From an uncultured bacterium (lineage in GTDB: Bacteria; Bacillota; Clostridia; Oscillospirales; Oscillospiraceae), in the NCBI GenBank assembly GCA_946056135.1, contig CAMGIN010000007.1, positions 1 to 49,998 on the forward strand: a DNA stretch of 49,998 bases. Reading direction: 5' to 3'. Shown here piece by piece: positions 1-7,795 of this stretch; position 1 is the first letter of the stretch; each line of letters starts with the position of its first letter. The position numbers and the translations under genes were made by a program. Below the pieces are notes generated by a model. The model was not told where the DNA came from. It saw only the letters and a list, made by a program, of their open reading frames with translations, and searched no databases.

Positions 1-117
1 TAAACGATCATTTACCATAGCACTGCACCTGCGGTCGAGGGGCCCAAAGGATGTTCGTCTACCACCCAAAGTGCGTAACGCATTTGCCGCGGGCCTTGCC
101 CGCTAAACGATCATTTA
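1..117. repeat. Intergenic repeat, copy A
   Basis: The motif TAAACGATCATTTA occurs at 1-14 and again at 104-117. The stretch 21-115 is identical, base for base over 95 bp, to 27984-28078. The copy may continue left of the window. It lies downstream of the glgA terminator and overlaps no convincing gene. The family looks like a MITE or REP-type element; no transposase is visible. Confidence 0.8.
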
Positions 118-145
118 CCAGAGCGAATGCCAGAACCAATAAAAG

Positions 146-177
146 AAATATCCGCCCGGAATTCCGGGCGGATATTT
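146..177 (-). terminator. Terminator of the glg operon
   Basis: A perfect 32-bp palindrome (AAATATCCGCCCGGAA and its complement) lies 15 bases past the glgA stop. Read leftward, it is followed by the T-rich stretch TTTCTTTTATTGG. This fits an intrinsic terminator for leftward transcription. Confidence 0.85.
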
Positions 178-192
178 GGGGAATTTTTGTAC

Positions 193-1638
193 TTACCAGG
201 ACAGCATGTTCTGGAACAGCTCCATGTAGCGGGCTGCAGGGACATCCCAGCTGAAGTCCTGCTCCATCTCCCGCTTCTGCAGGGCACGGAAGCCTTCCCG
301 GTTGTTGTTGTACAGGTTCAGGCAGCGTTTCAGAGAAGCGTAGAAGTCATCGGCGTTATAGCTCTGGAAGGTGAAGCCCAGGCCGCCTTCGCCGTTCTCG
401 TCGGCGGGAGGCACGGTGTCCTTCAGGCCGCCGGTGGCGTGTACAACAGGTACGGTGCCGTAACGCATGGCGTTCATCTGGCTCAAACCGCAGGGCTCGG
501 ACTTGGAGGGCATCAGATAGATGTCACCGCCGGCGTAGATCCGGGCAGCCAGACCCAGATTGAAGGTGATCTTGGCGGCAACCTGCTCGGGGAACTGGTT
601 CGCCAGATCTTTGAAGAAGCTCTCGTACTGGGCTTCACCGGTGCCCAGGATCAGCAGCTGGGCATCCTCTTCCCACATGAGCCGCCGGGCGATGTAGCAC
701 AGCAGATCCAGGCCCTTGTGGCCAGCCAGGCGGGTGACCATGACCATCAGAGGCACATCGGGCTTCACGGGAAGACCCACTTCCTCCTGCAGGGCGGCCT
801 TCACAGCGGCCTTGCCTTCCACAAAGGTCTCGGAGTTGTAATGGGCGGGCAACGCCTTATCGGTCTCGGGATTGAAGGTGTTGGTGTCAATGCCGTTGGT
901 AATACCGGTGAGCTTCCAGGAGTTGCTGGCCAGGATGCCGTCCAGACCATGGGCATAGTAGGGGTACATCAGCTCCCGGGCGTAGGTCTCGGAAACGGTG
1001 GTAACCAGGTCGGCAGTCTCGATAGCGCCCTTCATGACATTCACGGAATTGTTCATGTCCAGAGTGCCGCGGTACTCCCAGGGCAGACTCAGCATGTCAT
1101 CGAAGAAGCTGGCGTTGGCCCAGCCCTGATACTCGATGTTGTGGATGGTGTACATGCAGCGAGTTTTGGGGAACTTGCCATGATACACCGCCTTCAGGTA
1201 GGTGGGGATCAGAGCAGTCTGCCAGTCGTTGCACTGGATTACTTCGGGAATGTAGTCGATGGCCACCATGGCGTCCAGGCAGGCACGGGAGAAGTAGGCA
1301 AAGCGCTCGCCGTCATCCATGTCACCATAGATGGAGCCCATACGGCCGCCGAAGTAGTATTCATTGTCCAGGAAGTAGACCTGCACGCCGTCGGTACGGT
1401 TCGTCAGTTTCATGACGGCGCAGTACTGCTGCCGCCAGCCCAACTGAACCCGGAACTCAGCTACCTTCTCGGTGGGGTAAGCGGCGTTACTCTTGATCTT
1501 GCTGTAATAGGGCAGGAACAGCGCTACCTCGTTGCCTTCAATGCGGGCCAACGCGGCAGGCAGAGCCTCCATTACGTCGCCCAGACCGCCGGACTTGGCG
1601 TAGGGTGCACCCTCGGAGGCACAGATGGCAATTTTCAT
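193..1638 (-). CDS. glgA: Glycogen synthase (ADP-glucose), GlgA
   Basis: This 481-residue protein transfers glucose from ADP-glucose to growing alpha-1,4-glucan chains in the cytoplasm. It has the GT5 family layout: an N-terminal ADP-glucose loop KSGGLGDV (residues 15-22), a HNIEYQG segment, and the C-terminal GT-B motif SEPCGL ending near residue 385, which includes the family's conserved Glu. The length is normal for bacterial GlgA. It is the last gene of a leftward glgC-glgD-glgA operon, and its ATG overlaps the glgD stop by four bases (ATGA type), so translation is probably coupled. No branching enzyme or glycogen phosphorylase is in the window. Confidence 0.97.
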   Translation of the reverse strand: MKIAICASEGAPYAKSGGLGDVMEALPAALARIEGNEVALFLPYYSKIKSNAAYPTEKVAEFRVQLGWRQQYCAVMKLTNRTDGVQVYFLDNEYYFGGRMGSIYGDMDDGERFAYFSRACLDAMVAIDYIPEVIQCNDWQTALIPTYLKAVYHGKFPKTRCMYTIHNIEYQGWANASFFDDMLSLPWEYRGTLDMNNSVNVMKGAIETADLVTTVSETYARELMYPYYAHGLDGILASNSWKLTGITNGIDTNTFNPETDKALPAHYNSETFVEGKAAVKAALQEEVGLPVKPDVPLMVMVTRLAGHKGLDLLCYIARRLMWEEDAQLLILGTGEAQYESFFKDLANQFPEQVAAKITFNLGLAARIYAGGDIYLMPSKSEPCGLSQMNAMRYGTVPVVHATGGLKDTVPPADENGEGGLGFTFQSYNADDFYASLKRCLNLYNNNREGFRALQKREMEQDFSWDVPAARYMELFQNMLSW

Positions 1639-2744
1639 ACGGTTTCCCCCCGTTTCACGATGATGGGGTTGGTCTTGGTTCCGATCAGCTTGGCGCCGGG
1701 GGTAACGGTGACATTCTTATCCAGAATGACATATTTCAGTTCGGCACCTTCGCCGACTACGGAGTCGTTCATGATAACGCAATGCTTCACCTCAGCACCG
1801 GGGCACACGGTGACCTGGCGGAACAGGACGGAATCCTTTGCCTCACCCTCCAGCATGCAGCCGTCGGCTACCAGGCAATTCTCAATATCGCAGGCCTCGC
1901 CGTAGTAGGTGGGAACGCGGTCGCGAACCTTGGTGAAGATGGGATGATTGCCATGGAAAATGTCATGACGGACATCTTCCTTGATCAGGGCCAGGGAGTT
2001 GCGGAAGTATTCCTCGGCAGACTCGTTGAACATGGCGATACCCGCAAAGGGGTAGACGTTGACGGAGACCTTGCCCCGCTGCCAGCCGCCCATGACCAGG
2101 TCGCGGTCCATGTGGAACTTGTCCCGGGCGATCATCTCCTTGACCTGCTGAATCAGCCACTTCTTGCGCAGGACGAAGATGTCCATGGAAGCGACATATT
2201 CGGCGGGGGCAGCATAGTCAACCACCATATCGGTGACCTGACCGTTCTCCACCTTCAGCGCCAGGTCCAGCTTCTTCACGCCGTTGGCGACGCCGGCCTT
2301 GGTGACCACGGTGACATCGGCACCGCTTTCCACATGCTTGTTCAGAACGTCCGTCAGGTCCACGTTGGACAGAATCGCGGAGTCGATCATGACAACCAGT
2401 TCGTCGTCTGCGCCGTACTCCAGGAAGTCCATGGCGCTGTTCAGGGACTCCAGCTTGCCCCGGTAGGTGTCGGTGACGGACTGGGCGTAGGGAGTCAGGA
2501 ATTCCAGACCGCCCTCTTCCAGCTCCAGGCCCCACTCCTCGCCGTCACCGATGTGGTTCATCAGGGACTGATAGTTGTGGCGGGAGATAATGCCCACATG
2601 GCGGACACCGGCGCTGCTCAGGTTGGACAGTGCGAAGTCCACCTGGCGGTAGCGGCCGCCGAAGGGCAGGGAAGCCATGGTGCGCTTGTCGGTCAGCTCA
2701 CCGATACTGGCGTCGTTGGTAAAGATAATACCCATTACGTTCAT
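1635..2744 (-). CDS. glgD: GlgD, ADP-glucose pyrophosphorylase regulatory-type subunit
   Basis: A 369-residue relative of GlgC with a nucleotidyltransferase-like N-terminal half and a left-handed beta-helix C-terminal part (repeats such as VVGEGAELKYVILDKNV). The start reads MNVMGIIFTN in place of the catalytic GGxGxRL loop, while the LPFGGRYRQVDFALSN segment is kept. Loss of the catalytic loop is typical of the GlgD family in Firmicutes, where GlgD partners with GlgC and activates it. It follows glgC after 15 bases, with a GGAGG ribosome site, and overlaps glgA by four bases. Catalytic inactivity is inferred from the missing loop. Confidence 0.95.
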   Translation of the reverse strand: MNVMGIIFTNDASIGELTDKRTMASLPFGGRYRQVDFALSNLSSAGVRHVGIISRHNYQSLMNHIGDGEEWGLELEEGGLEFLTPYAQSVTDTYRGKLESLNSAMDFLEYGADDELVVMIDSAILSNVDLTDVLNKHVESGADVTVVTKAGVANGVKKLDLALKVENGQVTDMVVDYAAPAEYVASMDIFVLRKKWLIQQVKEMIARDKFHMDRDLVMGGWQRGKVSVNVYPFAGIAMFNESAEEYFRNSLALIKEDVRHDIFHGNHPIFTKVRDRVPTYYGEACDIENCLVADGCMLEGEAKDSVLFRQVTVCPGAEVKHCVIMNDSVVGEGAELKYVILDKNVTVTPGAKLIGTKTNPIIVKRGETV

Positions 2745-2759
2745 TGCGGAATCCTCCTC

Positions 2760-3956
2760 TTACAGCATATCACCGGGCAGCAGCACGGTGTTGGCTTCTA
2801 CGACAGCGCCCTTGGAAGTGACACTGATGCTCTTCTTTTCGTCCGGTCCGAAAGCACCGCCCACGACGGCATTCTTGCAGATCTTGGAGTCCTCGCCCAG
2901 GATGGCGTTGCGGACAATGGCGCCGGCCTCGATGGTGACACCGGGCATAACCACGGAGTCTTCCACCAGTGCACCCTCTCCGATGGTGCAGCCCACGGAG
3001 ATGATGGAGTGCTTCACGGTGCCGTAGACCTCGGAGCCCTCAGCCACGAAGGCGTTGCGGATCTTGGCCTTTTCATCGATATAGGAGGAGGGCTGAGCGG
3101 AATTACGGGCGTAGATCTTGAAACGCTCGTCGCTGCGCAGGTCAAAGACGGGCTCCTTGCCCAGCAGCTCCATGTTGGCTTCCCACAGAGAATCGATGGT
3201 TCCCACGTCTTTCCAGTAGCCGTTGAAGGGGTAGGCCATCATCTTATGACCGGCGTTCAGCAGGTTGGGGATGATGTTCTTGCCGAAATCGTTGGAGGAC
3301 TTGGGATCCTCTTCGTCGGCGATGAGGGCTTCCCGCAGAACCTTCCAGTTGAAGCAGTAGATACCCATGGAGGCGTTGGTGGACTTGGGGACAGGGGGTT
3401 TCTCTTCGAACTCATAGATGGAGTTGTCAGGATTGGTATTCAGAATGCCGAAGCGGGAGGCCTCCTCCAGGGGGACATTCCGGACAGCAATGGTGCAGGA
3501 AGCGTTGTGCTTCTCGTGGTAGGCCACCATGGCGGCGTAGTCCATCTTATAGATGTGGTCGCCGGACAGAATCACCACATAATCGGGATCAAAACGGTCC
3601 ACGAAATCAATGTTCTGGTAGATAGCGTTGGCGGTGCCTTTGTACCAGCCGGATTTCTTGTCGTGGCGCTCGTAGGGGGGCAGAACCTGAGCGCAGCTGT
3701 GGGTTTTGTTCAGGTTCCAGGGCTGGCCGTTGCCGATGTACTCGTTCAACTCCAGGGGCTGATACTGGGTCAGAATGCCAACGGTGTCGATGCCGGAGTT
3801 AACACAGTTCGACAGGGGGAAATCGATGATGCGGTACTTTCCGCCGAAGGGAACAGCAGGCTTGGCGGTTTTCTCCGTCAGAACCTTCAGACGGCTGCCC
3901 TGGCCACCGGCCAGCAGCATGGCGATTACGCGTTTTTTCTGAAAATACATGGTCAC
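2760..3956 (-). CDS. glgC: Glucose-1-phosphate adenylyltransferase, GlgC
   Basis: A 398-residue enzyme that makes ADP-glucose and pyrophosphate from ATP and glucose-1-phosphate, the committed step of glycogen synthesis. The pyrophosphorylase signature [11 protein letters not shown] starts near residue 16, followed by [19 protein letters not shown]. The sugar-phosphate region [13 protein letters not shown] and the C-terminal beta-helix repeats ([17 protein letters not shown]) are present. It is first in the leftward operon with glgD and glgA. An AAGGAG site sits eight bases before the ATG. The about 95 bp upstream are AT-rich and probably hold the promoter, but I see no clear -35/-10 pair. Confidence 0.97.
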   Translation of the reverse strand: MTMYFQKKRVIAMLLAGGQGSRLKVLTEKTAKPAVPFGGKYRIIDFPLSNCVNSGIDTVGILTQYQPLELNEYIGNGQPWNLNKTHSCAQVLPPYERHDKKSGWYKGTANAIYQNIDFVDRFDPDYVVILSGDHIYKMDYAAMVAYHEKHNASCTIAVRNVPLEEASRFGILNTNPDNSIYEFEEKPPVPKSTNASMGIYCFNWKVLREALIADEEDPKSSNDFGKNIIPNLLNAGHKMMAYPFNGYWKDVGTIDSLWEANMELLGKEPVFDLRSDERFKIYARNSAQPSSYIDEKAKIRNAFVAEGSEVYGTVKHSIISVGCTIGEGALVEDSVVMPGVTIEAGAIVRNAILGEDSKICKNAVVGGAFGPDEKKSISVTSKGAVVEANTVLLPGDML

Positions 3957-4052
3957 AGCTCCTTATATAAATTGATGGATGCTCTGCAGAACGAAAAATA
4001 TGTATAGTCGGGCATATTTTTCCACACTGATAACATATCATATTTTTCTCCG

Positions 4053-4634
4053 TTAGGAAAGGGACAAATTATCTAAAATATCAGGAAAGAATTCTGTATT
4101 TTGCACAATTGACAGCCATGACAAGGGGAAGGCACTGGGAGTTTTCACAACATTCAGCCGCTTTTCCATCCAGATAAGCTCCAGCCAGCGGCCAAATTTG
4201 AAACCACAGTCCGGAAATCTTCCGCAGATACGGTAGCTCATTTTCTCGTGGAACCGCAGTGACGGTGTATTTTCTCCGCAGATCAGGGCGTAGACCACCT
4301 GATATCCCTGCTGCTTCAGAATGGCTTCCAATACGGTATACAGGGCTTTGGCAATGCCCTTGCCCTGGGCCTGGGGACGCAGGTACACCGTAGCTTCAGT
4401 GCACCAGGAATAGGCCGCCCGCTGGAAAGGGGGACTGGCGTAGGCGTAGCCCAGAATCTTTCCCTCCGCCTCCCAGACCAGCCAGGGAAATTGAGCGGTG
4501 ATGGTCTCAAAGCGCCGGGTAAATTCCCTGCGGCAGGGGACATCATACTCAAATGTGGCGGTAGAGTGCAGTACATAGGGGGCGTAAATTTCCAGAATTT
4601 CCGGGACATCGGCAAGCTGGGCAATTCGGATCAT
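4053..4634 (-). CDS. GNAT family N-acetyltransferase
   Basis: A 193-residue acetyl-CoA-dependent acetyltransferase of the phosphinothricin-acetyltransferase-like branch. The acetyl-CoA binding motif RPQAQGKGIAKAL lies near residues 87-99, and the N-terminus MIRIAQLADVPEILEIY is typical of the branch. The substrate cannot be told from sequence. Family members usually end after about 160-170 residues; here a tail of roughly 30 residues beginning NVVKTPSAF follows the last recognisable strand and may be a read-through extension. The gene lies about 95 bp upstream of glgC on the same strand, but nothing ties it to glycogen metabolism. Confidence 0.85.
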   Translation of the reverse strand: MIRIAQLADVPEILEIYAPYVLHSTATFEYDVPCRREFTRRFETITAQFPWLVWEAEGKILGYAYASPPFQRAAYSWCTEATVYLRPQAQGKGIAKALYTVLEAILKQQGYQVVYALICGENTPSLRFHEKMSYRICGRFPDCGFKFGRWLELIWMEKRLNVVKTPSAFPLSWLSIVQNTEFFPDILDNLSLS

Positions 4635-4696
4635 AATGGCACCTCCGAAGAATCATTTCCTGTTTATTTTATGCCCCAAAACCTTCCCAGTCAAGG

Positions 4697-4725
4697 TTGA
4701 CATTTCCCGGAAACCCGGGTAAAAT
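4697..4725 (+). promoter_or_regulatory. Promoter of mgtE
   Basis: TTGACA at 4697-4702 and TAAAAT at 4720-4725 are separated by 17 bp, close to a consensus sigma-A promoter. Transcription would start near 4732 and give a leader of about 165 bases before mgtE. Confidence 0.75.
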
Positions 4726-4769
4726 AATCGTACCGCTATTACTTATAGACAAAGGAGGAAACACCATGG

Positions 4770-4922
4770 ATGCTGGCGGCAGTGGCAATATACCTGGACG
4801 AAGTAGCAGTCTGCCCATCATCCTGGTGGGAGTATAAGCTGTTTCGCCCGGTTGGATTGCCTCTTAAATTTACATATATAAATGAAGGAGGAGAATCATG
4901 GCTGAGCGTTTTGAAATTGTAG
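4770..4922 (+). CDS. Possible upstream leader ORF overlapping mgtE
   Basis: A strong ribosome site AAAGGAGGAA (4751-4760) precedes two closely spaced ATGs. The ATG at 4770 opens a 50-residue frame starting MLAAVAIYLDEVAVCPSSWW; it runs past the mgtE start at 4898 and stops at 4922. The ATG at 4766 opens a 23-residue frame ending at 4837. Such placement fits a regulatory leader peptide whose translation influences mgtE, as leader ORFs do for some magnesium transporters. I recognise neither peptide. Which ATG is used, and whether either product matters, is unknown. Confidence 0.35.
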   Translation: MLAAVAIYLDEVAVCPSSWWEYKLFRPVGLPLKFTYINEGGESWLSVLKL

Positions 4923-6277
4923 AAAAAGCCCTCCTGGCAATGCTGGAGGAGAAGAAGTATTCTACGCTCCGGGATATCCTGGTCACCATGAATCCCAGTG
5001 ACGTGGCTGGTCTGTTCCAGGGCCTGGAGGAGAAGCAGATTCCGTTGATGTTCCGGCTTCTGCCCAAGGAGCTGGCGGCGGAAACCTTCGTAGAGATGGA
5101 GCCGGATAACCAGGAGCTTCTGATTCAGGGCTTTTCGGACAACGAGCTGAAGGAAGTTCTGGACGAGCTGTATGTAGACGATGCGGCGGACCTGGTGGAG
5201 GAGATGCCTGCCAACGTGGTCAAGCGGATTCTGAAGCACGCCGATCCGGAGATGCGCAGCTCCATCAACCAAATACTGCGCTATCCCGACAATTCCGCAG
5301 GCTCCATTATGACCACGGAATACGTATCTCTGCGCCCCCATATGACGGTGGAGGAGGCAATCCTGCGCATCCGACGTCAGGGCGTGGACAAGGAGACCAT
5401 TTATACCTGCTATGTTACGGAGAAGGACCGGAAGCTCACTGGCCTGGTCACCGTGAAGGATCTGCTGCTGGCGGAGAGCGACGACATTGAGATCGAGCAG
5501 ATTATGCTGACCAACCTGATCTATGTCACCACCCAGACCGACCAGGAAGAAGTGGCCCGGATGTTCAGCAAATACAATTTCCTGGCCCTGCCTGTGGTGG
5601 ATGGGGAAAAACGGATGGTGGGTATCGTCACCTTCGACGATGCCATGGACGTCATGGAAGACGAGGCCACCGAGGATATGGAGATCATGGCCGCTATGAC
5701 TCCCTCGGAAAAAACCTATCTGAAAAGCACTCCCCTTGATCTGTACAAACACCGGATTCCCTGGCTGCTGCTGCTGATGGTGTCAGCTACCTTTACCGGC
5801 ATGATTATCACGTCCTTTGAGGATGCCCTGGGGGCACTGCCGGTGCTGACGGCGTTCATCCCCATGCTGATGGATACCGGCGGCAACAGCGGCTCCCAGT
5901 CCTCCGTGACGGTGATCCGCTCTCTGAGCCTGGATGAACTGAAGTTCAGCGACCTGTTCCGGGTCCTCTGGAAGGAGATCCGCACCGCCGTTCTGTGCGG
6001 CGTGACGCTGGCGGCTGCCTGCTTCCTGAAGGTCCTGCTGGTGGACCGGCTGATGATGGGCAAGGACAGCATCACCCTGATGGTCAACGGTGTGGTGTGC
6101 CTGACGCTGTGCGTTACGGTGCTGATCGCCAAGGTTGTGGGCTGCTCCCTGCCTCTGCTGGCAAAACGGCTGGGCTTTGATCCGGCTGTGATGGCCAGCC
6201 CCTTCATCACTACCATCGTGGATGCCCTGTCCCTGCTGGTGTATTTCCTGTTTGCCAAGATGCTGCTTGGTGTTTGA
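4898..6277 (+). CDS. mgtE: Magnesium transporter MgtE
   Basis: A 459-residue Mg2+ channel/transporter of the cytoplasmic membrane. An alpha-helical MgtE N domain occupies about residues 10-130, two CBS domains about 135-255, and the membrane part about 285-459. The pore signature PMLMDTGGNSGSQ lies at 322-334, and the last helices contain GFDPAVMASPFITTIVD. In this family the N and CBS domains sense cytoplasmic Mg2+ and gate the pore. The start is fixed by GAAGGAGGAG just before ATG. The gene is alone, with its own promoter and a strong terminator at 6308. I see no M-box riboswitch in the leader. Confidence 0.96.
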   Translation: MAERFEIVEKALLAMLEEKKYSTLRDILVTMNPSDVAGLFQGLEEKQIPLMFRLLPKELAAETFVEMEPDNQELLIQGFSDNELKEVLDELYVDDAADLVEEMPANVVKRILKHADPEMRSSINQILRYPDNSAGSIMTTEYVSLRPHMTVEEAILRIRRQGVDKETIYTCYVTEKDRKLTGLVTVKDLLLAESDDIEIEQIMLTNLIYVTTQTDQEEVARMFSKYNFLALPVVDGEKRMVGIVTFDDAMDVMEDEATEDMEIMAAMTPSEKTYLKSTPLDLYKHRIPWLLLLMVSATFTGMIITSFEDALGALPVLTAFIPMLMDTGGNSGSQSSVTVIRSLSLDELKFSDLFRVLWKEIRTAVLCGVTLAAACFLKVLLVDRLMMGKDSITLMVNGVVCLTLCVTVLIAKVVGCSLPLLAKRLGFDPAVMASPFITTIVDALSLLVYFLFAKMLLGV

Positions 6278-6307
6278 GGGAGAATGATTTATCGGATTCG
6301 CTTTTTA

Positions 6308-6331
6308 CCCCCTGCTCTTGTGAGCAGGGGG
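6308..6331 (+). terminator. Terminator of mgtE
   Basis: A 10-bp stem CCCCCTGCTC / GAGCAGGGGG with a TTGT loop is followed by TGATTTT. It lies about 30 bases after the mgtE stop. Confidence 0.85.
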
Positions 6332-6358
6332 TGATTTTGGCCTTGACTGCAGCAGAGA

Positions 6359-7018
6359 TTATCTTTTGTTTCGATCCAGAATCCAATCAAATACATAAGA
6401 CAGATCCGGGAAAACCGCAGCTGCGAGCGACAAGACTGGTTCGTCTGGCGGCGCAATATCAGGAATACAGACGGATGTCATTTCTGCGCGGCGGGCGGCA
6501 CGCAGCCCGTTGGCGGAGTCCTCCAGAACCAAACAGTTTTCAGCAGATACCCCCAGCCTTTCTGCGGCCAGAAGGAAGACATCCGGCGCAGGTTTGGAAA
6601 GCGTCACATCCTCTGCACTGACGATCTCATCATAATAGGCCGCGAGCCCTGCCATGGCGAGATATTTTTCAATGGTTTTCCGGGGACTGCTGGAGGCTAC
6701 GGCGGTTCGGAAACCGTGCTGCCTGAGCTGTTCCAACAGATTGACAAGTCCGTATTTCATGGGAACGCCGTTTTGGTCAATAAAATGCTCTACCATTGCG
6801 TTGCGCAGAGCCTTTGCCTTGGGATAATCAAATTCCGGTCCAAAAGCAGCGCGGAAGATTTCCGTACTGGCTGCGGGCGTGCTTCCCCGGATTTGGGCAA
6901 TCTCCTTTTCTGTAATCGGATAACCCAGCTGAGCGCCAACCCGGAGCCAGGCTTCTTTTGCCAGGGCCTCCGTATCAAACATCAGCCCGTCCATATCAAA
7001 AATAACAGCTTCTATCAT
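6359..7018 (-). CDS. HAD-family sugar phosphatase / phosphoglucomutase-like
   Basis: A 219-residue haloacid-dehalogenase hydrolase of the beta-phosphoglucomutase-like subfamily. Motif I is FDMDGLMFDTE, with nucleophile Asp8 and general acid Asp10. Motif II is the ASSSPR segment, motif III the Lys of SKPAPDVF, and motif IV LEDSANGLRAA. A helical cap domain lies between motifs I and II (about residues 15-85). Such enzymes dephosphorylate small sugar phosphates or move phosphate within them; the substrate is not predictable. It lies downstream of the epimerase gene but is separated from it by a strong hairpin terminator, so it is probably transcribed separately. Confidence 0.9.
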   Translation of the reverse strand: MIEAVIFDMDGLMFDTEALAKEAWLRVGAQLGYPITEKEIAQIRGSTPAASTEIFRAAFGPEFDYPKAKALRNAMVEHFIDQNGVPMKYGLVNLLEQLRQHGFRTAVASSSPRKTIEKYLAMAGLAAYYDEIVSAEDVTLSKPAPDVFLLAAERLGVSAENCLVLEDSANGLRAARRAEMTSVCIPDIAPPDEPVLSLAAAVFPDLSYVFDWILDRNKR

Positions 7019-7043
7019 AGCGATCCTTTCGAAAGAAAAAAGA

Positions 7044-7081
7044 AATTGCCCTGCCCCGATTCAATTTAGGGCAGGGCAATT
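7044..7081. terminator. Terminator after the diketogulonate-type operon
   Basis: A 13-bp stem AATTGCCCTGCCC / GGGCAGGGCAATT with a 12-base loop. Leftward it is followed by TCTTTTTTC, so it should end the leftward operon finishing at 7109; rightward it is followed by CCTTTTT, so it may work both ways. Confidence 0.85.
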
Positions 7082-7108
7082 CCTTTTTAGGAGGGAAAAA
7101 TGGGAGTG

Positions 7109-7777
7109 TTATTGGTTGTGGAAGCAGCTGTTAAAGCGCTTCACTGCGCCGGAAATTCCATCCGGCTGGGCAAAGATCATGTAGATCCCAGTTACCAGCA
7201 CATCCACGCCCAGCTCGGCGGCTTGCTTGCCAATCTCATAGGTCACACCGCCGTCAAGTACGATTTTGAAATCGTTTCCGCTGCTGCTGCGAAGGGCGCA
7301 CAGCGAGGCCAGGCGTTCCATAGAGCCGGGGAGGAATTTCTGTCCCGCGAATCCCGGTTCCACGGACATGAATACCACATAGTCCAGCCAGGGCAGCACC
7401 GGCAGCAGCGCTTCCACAGGCTGAGAGGGATTCAGCACCACACCGGCCTTCATACCCCGTTCCCGGATGGCACTCAGGGTGCGGCGGACGAACCGGGTGC
7501 TGTCTAAGTGAAAGCTCACCCAATCGGCGCCGTACTGCTGCAGTTCATCCAGGTAGGACAGGGGGTCATCCACCATCAGATGAACTTCGGCGATGGCTTC
7601 GGGGCAAAGGGCTTTCACATCCCCCACGGTACGGGGCGGCAGACAGAGGTTGGGAACATAGTGTCCGTCCATCAGGTCAATGTGGAAGAAATCCACACCA
7701 CTTTCTTTCAGTTCGGTCAGCCGCCAGCCGAATTCCACGAGACTCAGGTTGGCAAGAGACGGGGCGTTGATAGGCAT
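7109..7777 (-). CDS. Ribulose-phosphate 3-epimerase family protein
   Basis: A 222-residue (beta/alpha)8 sugar-phosphate epimerase related to Rpe and AlsE. The metal and catalytic residues are visible: HIDLMDGHYVPN with His32, Asp34 and Asp37, His66 in EVHLMVDDP, SVEPGFAGQKF at 138-148, and Asp175 in VLDGG. The phosphate-loop end reads VTGIYMIF rather than the usual AGSAIF form, so the substrate may not be ribulose-5-phosphate. It is the last gene of the leftward TRAP/diketogulonate-like operon, 18 bp after dctM. A catabolic sugar-phosphate epimerase role there is inferred; keto-pentose or allulose phosphate are possible substrates. Confidence 0.88.
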   Translation of the reverse strand: MPINAPSLANLSLVEFGWRLTELKESGVDFFHIDLMDGHYVPNLCLPPRTVGDVKALCPEAIAEVHLMVDDPLSYLDELQQYGADWVSFHLDSTRFVRRTLSAIRERGMKAGVVLNPSQPVEALLPVLPWLDYVVFMSVEPGFAGQKFLPGSMERLASLCALRSSSGNDFKIVLDGGVTYEIGKQAAELGVDVLVTGIYMIFAQPDGISGAVKRFNSCFHNQ

Positions 7778-7795
7778 TGGGGACTCCTCCTTGCT

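Noticed and set aside
127..1905. A 592-codon rightward frame over glgA, and similarly long frames opposite glgC/glgD (1605-4007), the TRAP genes and xdh (14828-17275)
   Set aside because: They are mirror frames of GC-rich genes on the other strand; the translations are Gly/Val/His/Gln-rich and lack family motifs, whereas the leftward genes have catalytic motifs and ribosome sites.
4726..4897. M-box magnesium riboswitch before mgtE
   Set aside because: The roughly 165-base leader lacks the conserved M-box blocks I would expect; a covariance search could overturn this.
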